Assembly (NCBI GenBank): GCA_964524835.1
Contig: CAZGEG010000001.1
Location: 182,063 to 246,062, forward strand
DNA from: JACRCG01 sp964524835
Lineage (GTDB): Bacteria > Desulfobacterota > Desulfuromonadia > Geobacterales > Pseudopelobacteraceae
DNA: 64,000 bases
Reading direction: 5' to 3'
The notes under the pieces are model-generated. The model did no database searches. It saw nothing but the letters and a program-made list of their open reading frames with translations, and was not told the DNA's origin. Numbering within the stretch: position 1 is the stretch's first letter; the number at the start of each line of letters is the position of its first letter. Shown here one piece after another: positions 7,426 to 15,289 of this stretch. The translations under genes were made by a program, and so were the position numbers.

Positions 7426-10400
7426 CTATGCAGCCGCCTTTAGCTCAATCTCTTCCAGCAGATGAATAATCTTCGTCGCTCCGGCATCCCCAAAAACCCC
7501 ATCCAGCCCTTCATTGTGGATGTCCGTGAAGGGTGGTTCGTACAGCAGGCCGGGGTCCATGGTGCCGTTCCGGGTCAGGTAGCTGACCACCTGATCGATG
7601 AACCTGATCTGGGCCGCCGAATAGTTCGTATTGTGCAGGAACTCGCCGAAGGCTTCGCTGGCCGCCTCGCGATCCAGCCCAACCAGCTTGCGGATAAACG
7701 TGCCGAGACTCTGCTGGTGCCCGAAGACTTTCTCGAAACGTTCCCGATTGCCCACCTCTTCAGCCGTGAACAGCAGTCGCTCCAGCTCTTCCAGATCCAT
7801 CCTGGTAATCTGACGGTTCATGCGCAGCTTGTTAATGGTGATGTGATTGGCATTGTCGCGGATGAACCGCTCCACCTTCAGCCGGTACTGCCGCATTTCC
7901 TCGGCGCTGGCATAGCCGGCCACAAATATTTCGGACTGTTCGCCGATAGTATCCTCAAAGTCGGTATAGACGATAACCGCCTCGCCCTTATCCAGGAATT
8001 TGATCAGCTCTCTCAGGCGGAGTCGTACCTCTTCCAGCAGCGGCAGGGTGATGCCTGCCCACCAGCTCTCGGTCTGCAGGTCCAGAATCTGTTCCATCTG
8101 CTGCGCCACCATCGGGATGGTCCCCTTCCCTTCCAGCCGGGCGGCGATCTCCATGACCTTGTCCCTGTTGCGGGCAAAGGAGCCGGATTTCTCCAGAAGC
8201 GCCAGCTGCAGGTTCAGCAGCAGCAGGTCGAAGCGTTTGGCGGTCTCGTCCTCCTGTGGCAGCTCCGCCGGCAATCCCGCCAAATGGAGTCTCACTTCCA
8301 ATTCATCTTCGGCGCTCAGTCTGCCCCATTGATCCCTGATAGTGAATTTTTCCAGGTGACGACGATGGGGGCGGACGATGAAGTTATACGGGTTCATCAG
8401 CGTTACTTCACTGTGCAGGACATCCTCAAGGCTCCCGCGCAGGCGCTGTAAGCCGTCACCTTTCGGGATGTCCGGCTGTTGCAGCAGTAGCAGCAGATTC
8501 AGCCGCTGCTTGAAGATCTTTTTACCCAGCGATTCCTGGCTGGCGCCTTCAATCCCTTCCGGGTTTTCGGCAAAGAACTCGAAGTTCTGGCAGTAGTCGA
8601 AGACGTAGAAGTTCTCCTTGTCCTGTCCCGGCCCGAACAGATCTTTGCAGAGCCGGGTGCCGCGCCCCATCATCTGGTGGAACTTGGTCTTGGAGCGGAC
8701 CAGCTTGAAGAAGACCAGGTTGACGATCTCCGGCACGTCGATGCCGGTATCCAGCATATCCACCGAGATGGCGATGATCGGATCGCTCTCCTTCTGGGAG
8801 AAGTCTTCAATCAGGGTCTGGGCGTAGGTCTCGTAGTTGTCGATCACCCGGCAGAATTTCCCCTTCAGGTGGGGATAGCTCTTGTCAAAGCGCTCCTGGA
8901 TGAAGAGGGCGTGGTTGTGGTTCTTGGCAAAGATGATGGTCTTGCCCAGCCGGTCGCCTCCCGCCACCTTGACACCGTAGCGCATCAGGTGCTCCAGCAC
9001 CTTGTCCACCGTGTCGATGTTGAACAGCCAGTTGTTCAGCGCCGATGATTCTATCTTCTCCGGCATGCCGCCGTTTTCCTCGTCCCAGAACTTCTCTTCA
9101 TATTCGGCCTGTTCCTCCGGAGAGAGTTCGTTGTACCTGACCCCTTCGCGCTGGAACTTGAGCGGCACCGAATGCGCCCTGGGTGGCACCAGGAAGCCGT
9201 CCGCCACCGCCTTTTCCAGTTCGTAGTAAAAGGTCGGAACACCCTTTTCCAGCTCGAAGAGCGAGTAGGTGTTGCGGTCCACCTCGGAGCGTGGCGTGGC
9301 GGTCAGCCCCAGCAGCAGGGCATCGAAATACTCGAAGATGGCGCGGAACTTCTGGTAGACCGAGCGATGGGCCTCATCGATCACAATCAGGTCGAAATGG
9401 CCGGGGCTGAAACGTTTGTTGCCTCCCTTGGCGTCGTCGATGCAGTTCATCATGGTCGGATAGGTGGAGAGCACGATCCGGCTGGTGGTGTCGTCCTTGA
9501 TCTTGGTGATGTTGACCGGGCTGGAGTGTGGCAGATGCTCCTTGAAGGCGTTGCCGGCCTGGGTCAAGAGCGCCGTCCGGTCGGCCAGGAACAGCACCCG
9601 CTTGATCCAGTTGCACTTCTGCAGCAGTTCGATCAGGGCGATCACGGTGCGGGTTTTGCCGGTGCCGGTGGCCATGACCAGCAGCGCCTTGCGCAGCTTG
9701 CGGCGCTGGAAGTCCTCAGCCGTGCGGCGGATGGCCTCATGCTGGTAGTAGCGCTCCACGATGGCCTTGTTGATGGTGGCGCCCGTGATCTCCCGGATGC
9801 TGGTGCGGCGGTTGATAAGCAGTTGCAGTTCGTCCTTCTTGTAGAAGCCCTGCACACGGCGGGGTGGATAGTTCAGGTCATCCCAGAGCCAGGTTTCGTA
9901 ACCGTTGGTAAAGAAGATGATCGGGCGCTGTCCTTTCATCTGTTCCAGGCAGTCGGCGTATAACTTGGCCTGCTGCTGGCCGATGCGCGAGTCCTTCCTG
10001 GTGCGCTTGGCCTCCACCACTGCCAGCGGCAGGCCGTCGTCTCCCCACAGCACATAATCGACAAAACCTTCGCCCTTGTCGTTGGGCATGCCGGTCACCG
10101 GGTATTCCAGCACATCCGGTGCCTTCAGATCCCAGCCCGACTCCTTCAGCAGCAGGTCGATGAAGTAATCCCTGGTTTCCGCCTCGGAATAGTCGTGGTC
10201 GTCGGGTGTCTGGCTGTTGCGTTCCTTGTATTCCTGAATTTTTGCCTTGAGGGCGGCGATCTCTTCGATCGTCCTGGCCAGTTCCGCTTCCCTGGCGGCC
10301 AGACGGGCGTCCTTATCCGATTGCTCAGACTGCAGCTTGGCCAGCTGTTCGGCGTTGCGGTCGGCAACGGCGCTGTCTTTTTGCGGGATGCGGGTGATGT

Positions 10401-10806
10401 CGAAGAGCGGTTTGCCTATGGCCGCCGCTGATGGGGAATAGCTGCGGGCCAGCCAGTAGAGGACGTGAAAGAGTTCTTTGAGGGTGTGCAGGGAATCGCT
10501 GCTGCTGATCGGTTTATCGCTATGGACGGCCAGGTTGCCGATTTTCTGGATGGTGAGGATCTTGGGGAAGAGGCAGGGTTCCAGGTTCTCCCGGAAGGTC
10601 GGCTCAAAGATCAGGGCGGCCAGGTTGTCGGCGTAAGGTTGCTTGAGGTAGGAGTCATTGGCATAGAGCCACTTCACCGCCCGCTCCAGCGAGCGCCGGG
10701 CATAGAAACAGCTGGTCCGCGGGGCGCTGTTGACGTTCTTCTCGGCTTCGCGGGCGGTTTCGTAGAGTTCGGGCCAGTCGGTTTTCAGGAAGGTGAAGTT
10801 GGACAT
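7426..10806 (-). CDS. hsdR: Type I restriction enzyme, R subunit (EcoEI-like)
   Basis: Motor and nuclease subunit of a type I restriction-modification system. 1126 residues: an N-terminal DUF4145-like helical region (to about 130), a coiled coil (about 145-195), a nuclease core with VDYVLWGDDGLPLAVVEAKR (E-x-K of the PD-ExK fold), then a superfamily 2 helicase with Walker A ATGTGKT (about 378-384), DEAH (about 476-479), LLGLTATPR and the C-terminal MMGRGTRL motif VI. The C-terminal third matches the EcoEI R subunit. It is the last complete gene of the hsd cluster but has its own 230-bp upstream region with repeated hexamers, so it may be controlled separately from hsdM/S. Confidence 0.95.
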   Translation of the reverse strand: MSNFTFLKTDWPELYETAREAEKNVNSAPRTSCFYARRSLERAVKWLYANDSYLKQPYADNLAALIFEPTFRENLEPCLFPKILTIQKIGNLAVHSDKPISSSDSLHTLKELFHVLYWLARSYSPSAAAIGKPLFDITRIPQKDSAVADRNAEQLAKLQSEQSDKDARLAAREAELARTIEEIAALKAKIQEYKERNSQTPDDHDYSEAETRDYFIDLLLKESGWDLKAPDVLEYPVTGMPNDKGEGFVDYVLWGDDGLPLAVVEAKRTRKDSRIGQQQAKLYADCLEQMKGQRPIIFFTNGYETWLWDDLNYPPRRVQGFYKKDELQLLINRRTSIREITGATINKAIVERYYQHEAIRRTAEDFQRRKLRKALLVMATGTGKTRTVIALIELLQKCNWIKRVLFLADRTALLTQAGNAFKEHLPHSSPVNITKIKDDTTSRIVLSTYPTMMNCIDDAKGGNKRFSPGHFDLIVIDEAHRSVYQKFRAIFEYFDALLLGLTATPRSEVDRNTYSLFELEKGVPTFYYELEKAVADGFLVPPRAHSVPLKFQREGVRYNELSPEEQAEYEEKFWDEENGGMPEKIESSALNNWLFNIDTVDKVLEHLMRYGVKVAGGDRLGKTIIFAKNHNHALFIQERFDKSYPHLKGKFCRVIDNYETYAQTLIEDFSQKESDPIIAISVDMLDTGIDVPEIVNLVFFKLVRSKTKFHQMMGRGTRLCKDLFGPGQDKENFYVFDYCQNFEFFAENPEGIEGASQESLGKKIFKQRLNLLLLLQQPDIPKGDGLQRLRGSLEDVLHSEVTLMNPYNFIVRPHRRHLEKFTIRDQWGRLSAEDELEVRLHLAGLPAELPQEDETAKRFDLLLLNLQLALLEKSGSFARNRDKVMEIAARLEGKGTIPMVAQQMEQILDLQTESWWAGITLPLLEEVRLRLRELIKFLDKGEAVIVYTDFEDTIGEQSEIFVAGYASAEEMRQYRLKVERFIRDNANHITINKLRMNRQITRMDLEELERLLFTAEEVGNRERFEKVFGHQQSLGTFIRKLVGLDREAASEAFGEFLHNTNYSAAQIRFIDQVVSYLTRNGTMDPGLLYEPPFTDIHNEGLDGVFGDAGATKIIHLLEEIELKAAA

Positions 10807-10921
10807 TTGCGACTCCGTCGCATCAGGTTAGTGTCAAATCTGTTGCGCATTATACGCACTATAAACAGCATTCAGTCGCTTTGTGTAACTTCTGTCTGTC
10901 CATCCCTTACCCATATTCCAG

Positions 10922-11013
10922 CGACATGGGAAATTAATTCGTTCTTTTACCCATATGTCGCTAGTTCCGACATATAACAAAAACATGTCGGTTATTCTCT
11001 GCTTTTCCGACAT
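10922..11013. promoter_or_regulatory. Cluster of five CGACAT/ATGTCG hexamers upstream of hsdR
   Basis: Copies at 10922-10927, 10955-10960 (reverse), 10968-10973, 10985-10990 (reverse) and 11008-11013, in an AT-rich stretch between hsdR and the preceding gene. ATATGTCG (10953-10960) and CGACATAT (10968-10975) form an inverted repeat, and CCGACATATA recurs twice. This resembles an operator array for hsdR control. The binding protein is unknown. Confidence 0.5.
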
Positions 11014-11039
11014 ATACAAAAAAATTAGCGATGCACCCG

Positions 11040-12401
11040 CTAAGTTAGCACTTCCCATTGTCCTGTCTTGGTCGCGCCAACATGGCGGATAAGCCCGGCA
11101 TGTTTTAGATTATTAATATGATACTGAACGCCAGGTGAACTTAATCCGCACAATTCGGCCAACTCTTTAATGCTGCTTGTTGGCTTTTCTTTGATAGCAA
11201 GAAGAATAATTTCTTTGGTAGTTTTTGGCTTTTCTTTGATAGTTTCTTTGATAGTTTTTTGGTGTTTATTTGGCGTTTCTTTGGCGTTTTCTTCCGTAGT
11301 ACCCCCAGCTTCTTCTTCCGTCACGAACGAAGGCCGGTCAAAGCTGGCGATAAAGATATGGGAAATTTCACGGAAGTCGACGTTCGGGGCATTCTTCAGG
11401 ATAAGCGGCATGCCGCGTCCCCATGCCTCTACCATCTGAATACGCCGCAACAAATTGGCGATGAGCGGATTGCGGCGTTTGGAAACATTTCCGTGCATCA
11501 TTTTTTCGATGGTCATGTCGTCATACAACCCGCCGGGGCTGCGGATTTCGACACGATTTTTGAAAACGGCTATCTGCACATAGTCCGGGTCGCGATAGTC
11601 ACGGTGGCAGAAGGCGTTGATGATGGCCTCGCGCATGGCTTCGCTGGATATTTCCGGGACATCTTCACGGTAGAGCCCTTTCAGACGCATGCCGATGTGG
11701 ATGTTTTTGAGGATGTATTTCTGGGCTTCCTCGATCAGTTCAAGGATATCGCCGTCGAAGTCGTGGCGGTCGATGATGGTGGCGCTATCAGTAGTGGCAA
11801 AAACGGCGCAGCGCAGCTGCATGGGTGCGGTTCTGGCAAAAAACAACGGTGCAGCATTAAGTAGCCGCCCCTCTTTTATCAGACCAAGTTTTTCCAGCGC
11901 ATTCGCCGGAGTATCCCAAGTGAGCCCGGCACGTTCAACAAAGCGTTTGAGTTTGGCGTCGTCCAGATCGTCAAACCCGGCTGTAACGGTTTCGCTGTCC
12001 CAGTGGAGCAGATCACGGTTCTTAGCAAGGATCAGGTTTTCAAGCTCTTTGGCGCTGATCTGCCGGTCTTCATCGGCAACACGCATATAGGCTCTGCCGT
12101 AGGCAAAATAGGGGGCTTCCTTGCCCTTGAAGGTGACCTTTATGCAGGCCGCTCCGTCGCGGCTGGCGATTTCAACAGTAGGGTAGATTCGGGGTTCGAT
12201 GTGTGCGGCAATGGATTGGGAAATGTCTCGCAGGGTCTTTTCGTTGGCCTCAACGCCGACCGCCTTGCCATCGTTGCGAATGCCGAACCAGAGCTCGCCA
12301 TGCTTGTGCTTGTTCAGTATGGCTACAATGGAAATAAGCCCTTCTTTCAGCTCGGCAAGGCTTTTTTTGTATTCGATTGTTTCGGTTTCGGTTTTGGTCA
12401 T
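11040..12401 (-). CDS. Schlafen/AlbA_2-domain ATP-binding protein
   Basis: 453 residues. The N-terminus TETIEYKKSLAELKEGLISI ... GELWFGIRNDGKAVGV is the AlbA_2 (divergent AAA_4, 'Schlafen') domain, to about residue 125. The middle has the GHKL-like segment EAIINAFCHRDY and VEIRSPGGLYDDMTIE, typical of COG2865 'predicted transcriptional regulator' proteins. A low-complexity KETIKEKPKTTKE linker (about 370-400) leads to a C-terminal winged helix (IKELAELCGLSSPGVQYHINNL). Such genes often sit inside hsd loci and may control or sense the system. Its insertion before hsdR is supported by an hsdR remnant at 12500-12520. Confidence 0.85.
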   Translation of the reverse strand: MTKTETETIEYKKSLAELKEGLISIVAILNKHKHGELWFGIRNDGKAVGVEANEKTLRDISQSIAAHIEPRIYPTVEIASRDGAACIKVTFKGKEAPYFAYGRAYMRVADEDRQISAKELENLILAKNRDLLHWDSETVTAGFDDLDDAKLKRFVERAGLTWDTPANALEKLGLIKEGRLLNAAPLFFARTAPMQLRCAVFATTDSATIIDRHDFDGDILELIEEAQKYILKNIHIGMRLKGLYREDVPEISSEAMREAIINAFCHRDYRDPDYVQIAVFKNRVEIRSPGGLYDDMTIEKMMHGNVSKRRNPLIANLLRRIQMVEAWGRGMPLILKNAPNVDFREISHIFIASFDRPSFVTEEEAGGTTEENAKETPNKHQKTIKETIKEKPKTTKEIILLAIKEKPTSSIKELAELCGLSSPGVQYHINNLKHAGLIRHVGATKTGQWEVLT

Positions 12402-12454
12402 GGGTGCTGTGATCCAATTTGATGTTCAATTCTGCGAACAACTGATAGCTTTAC

Positions 12455-12476
12455 CGTTGGCTGAGCGGAGTCGAAG
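12455..12476 (+). repeat. REP-like dispersed repeat, copy 1
   Basis: A 22-bp element containing GGCTGAGCGGAGTCGAAG. The same 22 bp recur at 14857-14878 and, inverted, at 15202-15223, with shorter versions at 14751-14767 and 15273-15289. This family is common as a scattered repeat in several phyla (from memory). In this window all copies lie within 3 kb of the hsd locus. Confidence 0.75.
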
Positions 12477-12499
12477 CTAGGTTTTGCTTGGCTTAACGA

Positions 12500-12520
12500 G
12501 CGGTTTCGTAGAGTTCGGGC
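12500..12520 (-). repeat. 21-bp duplicate of hsdR 5' coding sequence
   Basis: These 21 bp are identical to 10754-10774 inside hsdR (codons for PELYETA). The copy lies at the stop codon of the 314-residue gene, which suggests hsdR once began here and was displaced when the AlbA_2 gene was inserted. Confidence 0.6.
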
Positions 12521-13464
12521 TATTTGCTTTCATCATTTGAAGTGTTAAAGTCGAGACTATACTGCACTTGCTCGATTTCTAGTAAATGTAGCTTGGGTTT
12601 TTTGTACATTGAATTTCTTTCAACGATTGCAGTAACCCTAACCTTCTCTTTGTAGAACCTTACATAGTTTTTTGTATTTTTTCCATTCGGAGGGAATAGA
12701 TCAAGATTGTAAACTGTGCCTGAGTCAATGTACTGGAAAGTCAGGCTATCACCCCGAGTGCTTTTCAGGCTGGTAATCTCACCCTCAAGTACAACTTCCA
12801 GCCCGTTAACAAAATCAGGTAAAATCTCGTTGTCCGCTGTCAGGTAGTCTTCAAAATTGGCCTCATTTATCTTTGCACTTTCACCCCGAAAACTTCTTTC
12901 AGGACTAATCTCAATTTCTACGGCAGTTTCGTTAACGATCGGTGAAATAAGCCCTTTAAAGCCATTTCTTTTTATGAGGCCGTACAACTCCTTAGCTATT
13001 CTGGTCGGCAATTCGTTGTCTTCTGGGAGTGGGCTGTGTTTTTGCTCCTTAGCTTTTTTAATAAGATACGCAATAACACCTGAAAGGATGGCAAAATCTA
13101 CTGGGTATTTTGAAAAGTATGAGTTCAATCCGTCTCTCATATTACTGAGATCGTTGAAATATGCTGTCGCCTTCTGCAAACTATTATCACCAGCAATCTT
13201 TAAAAACTGAATCAAGTATTCTGGTGAGTCAAAAGGAAGCTGCCCAATTGTTCCATTAATATGGATAATGGTGTCTACAATGTGTGACCCTTCTCTTGAA
13301 GCTGTTGCCGTGACTACAACATCACCGTTTATGCGGCATATTTTAACGAGATCGCCGACAAGTCTTTCAAAAGATACGAGAGATTTGCCAAGGTCTGAAA
13401 GAGGGATTTCAGAATCATTTTCCGTGTAAGAGCCCATGTACTTCAAAAAGATTTCGGTTTTCAT
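12520..13464 (-). CDS. Unrecognised protein within the hsd cluster
   Basis: 314 residues starting MKTEIFLKYMGSY; this ATG has GGGAGGG 5 nt upstream, so it is chosen over an in-frame start 18 codons earlier. No family is recognised. The N-terminal half is mixed alpha/beta with a central hydrophobic segment (YPVDFAILSGVIAYLIKKAKE) that is too charged at its ends to be a clear membrane anchor. The C-terminal 120 residues look like a beta barrel (VVLEGEITSLKSTRGDSLTF, KNYVRFYKEKVRVTAIVERN), perhaps OB-like. It has lower GC than hsdR/hsdM. Its position between hsdS and hsdR on the same strand suggests a defence-related role. Confidence 0.7.
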   Translation of the reverse strand: MKTEIFLKYMGSYTENDSEIPLSDLGKSLVSFERLVGDLVKICRINGDVVVTATASREGSHIVDTIIHINGTIGQLPFDSPEYLIQFLKIAGDNSLQKATAYFNDLSNMRDGLNSYFSKYPVDFAILSGVIAYLIKKAKEQKHSPLPEDNELPTRIAKELYGLIKRNGFKGLISPIVNETAVEIEISPERSFRGESAKINEANFEDYLTADNEILPDFVNGLEVVLEGEITSLKSTRGDSLTFQYIDSGTVYNLDLFPPNGKNTKNYVRFYKEKVRVTAIVERNSMYKKPKLHLLEIEQVQYSLDFNTSNDESK

Positions 13465-13525
13465 CTTTACCCTCCCATCCCAAACTGTGATGTCAAACCT
13501 ATAAACATAGCGCGACAAAGCATTT

Positions 13526-14725
13526 CTACAACTTCCCAGTGAAAGCGCGTTGCAGCAAGGAGTTGAAGAGGCGATCTTGTTCTGCCAAGGCAGAGCGATT
13601 CGTGATCCTCAGTTTCTCAATTGCTGCAATAGAACAAGCAAATTTATGCTGGAGTTTAAGAGGGGGTATAGGAATTGGCATATCCTTGATGATGCCCATA
13701 TTCAAACCGTCCATTATTGCACCTTTGGCTGTTTTGTCCAGATATCGTCGGGCAATGCGATGTTGCAGAAAATATGCATGAACAAATGCCGGCAGGAACT
13801 TTGTCTGATCGAGCGTGATGCAACAAAGATGTTTCGTGTTGATGGCAACTGGTATGTTGTCCGGTACAACTGCACATCGACCGCATGTTCCCATAATCGT
13901 AATAATTACGTCACCCGGCTTTACGGTATAACGTGAGAGTTCACGATACTTAGCCTTAGAGATAAAGCGGCGTTCGCTCCAACGAAATTCGTTTGCTACT
14001 GCGTTATCAATTCCGAGAACAGCTATGCCTTCATCGACGAACTCGCTGTGCAATAATTGACTACCGAATGGTCCGGTCCGTATGGCACCACTTTCTGGTT
14101 TTGCAATCCCGGCAATGGTGGTCATCGGCCAGTTATTACTTTCCGGATCACCAAACATCTCCAGAAACACCGAGCGCAGCAGTTCCTCAGTCAATCGGAC
14201 CGCCTCCTGCCGCTTGCGCCGGTTAGAATCGGCCTTGTCGAGGATGGCAGCGATGCGCTTTTGTTCGGGGAGTGGGGGGAGAGGGATTGTAAAGTCTTTG
14301 AGAAAGCTTGAAGGAACACGCTTTTGCCCTGCAGTTCCGGTCATGTTACGCCCTGCAACTTTGCGGAACAACGGATTCCAAATCATGTAGAAAAGGTACT
14401 TGCCATCGATCTCGGAACCGGGCCGTAACACATGAAACTCTGTAGAACCAAAACCTGCTGAATGCTTCAACTTGTTAACAAAGGTAGCTTTTCCGTTTTC
14501 CATGCAAGGTGTGATTTTTGCCATAAGGACATCGCCTTCGGCGAAGTAGGTATACCCTTTTGAAACCTCAGAAAATGGGCGTTCATCTTGAACAAAAATT
14601 ATTCCAGTTTCAGAGACGGCTGCCATTGGCAGGAAACTGACCAGTGATTCCGGTGCAAGGTTTGAGGCCCTAGGAAAACTGGGGTTTACTTCCGCGACCT
14701 CGCTTATAGCAACCATTCTAATCAA
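13526..14725 (-). CDS. hsdS: Type I restriction enzyme, specificity (S) subunit
   Basis: 399 residues with two target-recognition domains, each followed by the conserved helical spacer: IPLPPLPEQKRIAAILDKAD (about 150-170) after the first, and PIPIPPLKLQHKFACSIAAIEKL (about 350-375) after the second. These give a bipartite DNA recognition sequence that cannot be predicted here. TTG at 14725 is the preferred start because GAGGGG lies 8 nt upstream and it overlaps the preceding stop; an ATG lies three codons later. Its GC is lower than that of hsdM and hsdR, as is usual for swapped specificity genes. Confidence 0.93.
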   Translation of the reverse strand: MIRMVAISEVAEVNPSFPRASNLAPESLVSFLPMAAVSETGIIFVQDERPFSEVSKGYTYFAEGDVLMAKITPCMENGKATFVNKLKHSAGFGSTEFHVLRPGSEIDGKYLFYMIWNPLFRKVAGRNMTGTAGQKRVPSSFLKDFTIPLPPLPEQKRIAAILDKADSNRRKRQEAVRLTEELLRSVFLEMFGDPESNNWPMTTIAGIAKPESGAIRTGPFGSQLLHSEFVDEGIAVLGIDNAVANEFRWSERRFISKAKYRELSRYTVKPGDVIITIMGTCGRCAVVPDNIPVAINTKHLCCITLDQTKFLPAFVHAYFLQHRIARRYLDKTAKGAIMDGLNMGIIKDMPIPIPPLKLQHKFACSIAAIEKLRITNRSALAEQDRLFNSLLQRAFTGKL

Positions 14726-15177
14726 TCTACTATCCCCTCTGTGCTCGTTTCGACTCCGCTCAACGAGCGGGCAACATTATCCGTTTCGGCGGTGTTCCCT
14801 TCGATTTTGCTCAGGGAACGGGGAAGGTCATCTGTTAGTTCAGCAGTGACAGAGCCCGTTGGCTGAGCGGAGTCGAAGCCAACATTCGCACAATGCGTCT
14901 CATTCTTGCACACCGCCAACAGACGAATTTGGTTGTAATCACTCGCCATCAAAGCCTCTTTCTTCTTACGACTCCATCCCTGAACCTGTTTTTCCCGATA
15001 GAACGCGTCGTCGATGCGGTCGCATTCCTCACAGTAGACGAGCTTTACGGGCAGTCTCTTGGCCGTGTGGTTGGCACCCAGCCCGTTCTGATGTTCCCAC
15101 AGGCGACGTTCAAGATCCTTGGTGCTTCCCGTGTAGTAGCTCCCGTCGGCGCATTCGAGGATGTACATGTAAGGCAT
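14722..15177 (-). CDS. GIY-YIG nuclease-domain protein with repeat-derived tail
   Basis: The first 90 residues are a complete UvrC/GIY-YIG-type endonuclease domain of the single-domain COG2827 kind: MYILECADGSYYTGSTKDLERRL, RLPVKLVY and the FYREKQVQGWSRKKKEAL helix. Residues about 93-151 have no family resemblance. They come from reading through copies of the dispersed GGCTGAGCGGAGTCGAAG repeat, giving phrases such as FDSAQPTGS and RSLSGVETSTEG. The gene lies between hsdM and hsdS, which normally adjoin, and overlaps hsdS by 4 nt. It is probably an insertion that brought, or was followed by, these repeats. Confidence 0.88.
   Translation of the reverse strand: MPYMYILECADGSYYTGSTKDLERRLWEHQNGLGANHTAKRLPVKLVYCEECDRIDDAFYREKQVQGWSRKKKEALMASDYNQIRLLAVCKNETHCANVGFDSAQPTGSVTAELTDDLPRSLSKIEGNTAETDNVARSLSGVETSTEGIVD
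14857..14878 (+). repeat. REP-like dispersed repeat, copy 2, inside the GIY-YIG gene
   Basis: Identical over 22 bp to 12455-12476; it is translated as part of the nuclease C-terminal tail. A shorter inverted version lies at 14751-14767 in the same tail. Confidence 0.75.
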
Positions 15178-15201
15178 AAGGATGGTCCCCCTAAAACCTG
15201 G

Positions 15202-15289
15202 CTTCGACTCCGCTCAGCCAACGAACACCTCCCCGTCGGCCAGCAATGTCAATCGGTCCCTGAGCGACTTGTGCTGAGCGGAGTCGAAG
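15202..15289. repeat. REP-like dispersed repeats, copies 3 and 4
   Basis: An inverted copy at 15202-15223 and a partial direct copy at 15273-15289 flank the hsdM stop codon. The last residues of HsdM (LALRLASTPLSTSRSGTD) are read from the second copy, so the native C-terminus has been replaced. Confidence 0.7.

Noticed and set aside
12455..15289. CRISPR array
   Set aside because: Repeats are few, in both orientations and irregularly spaced, partly within genes; no cas genes.
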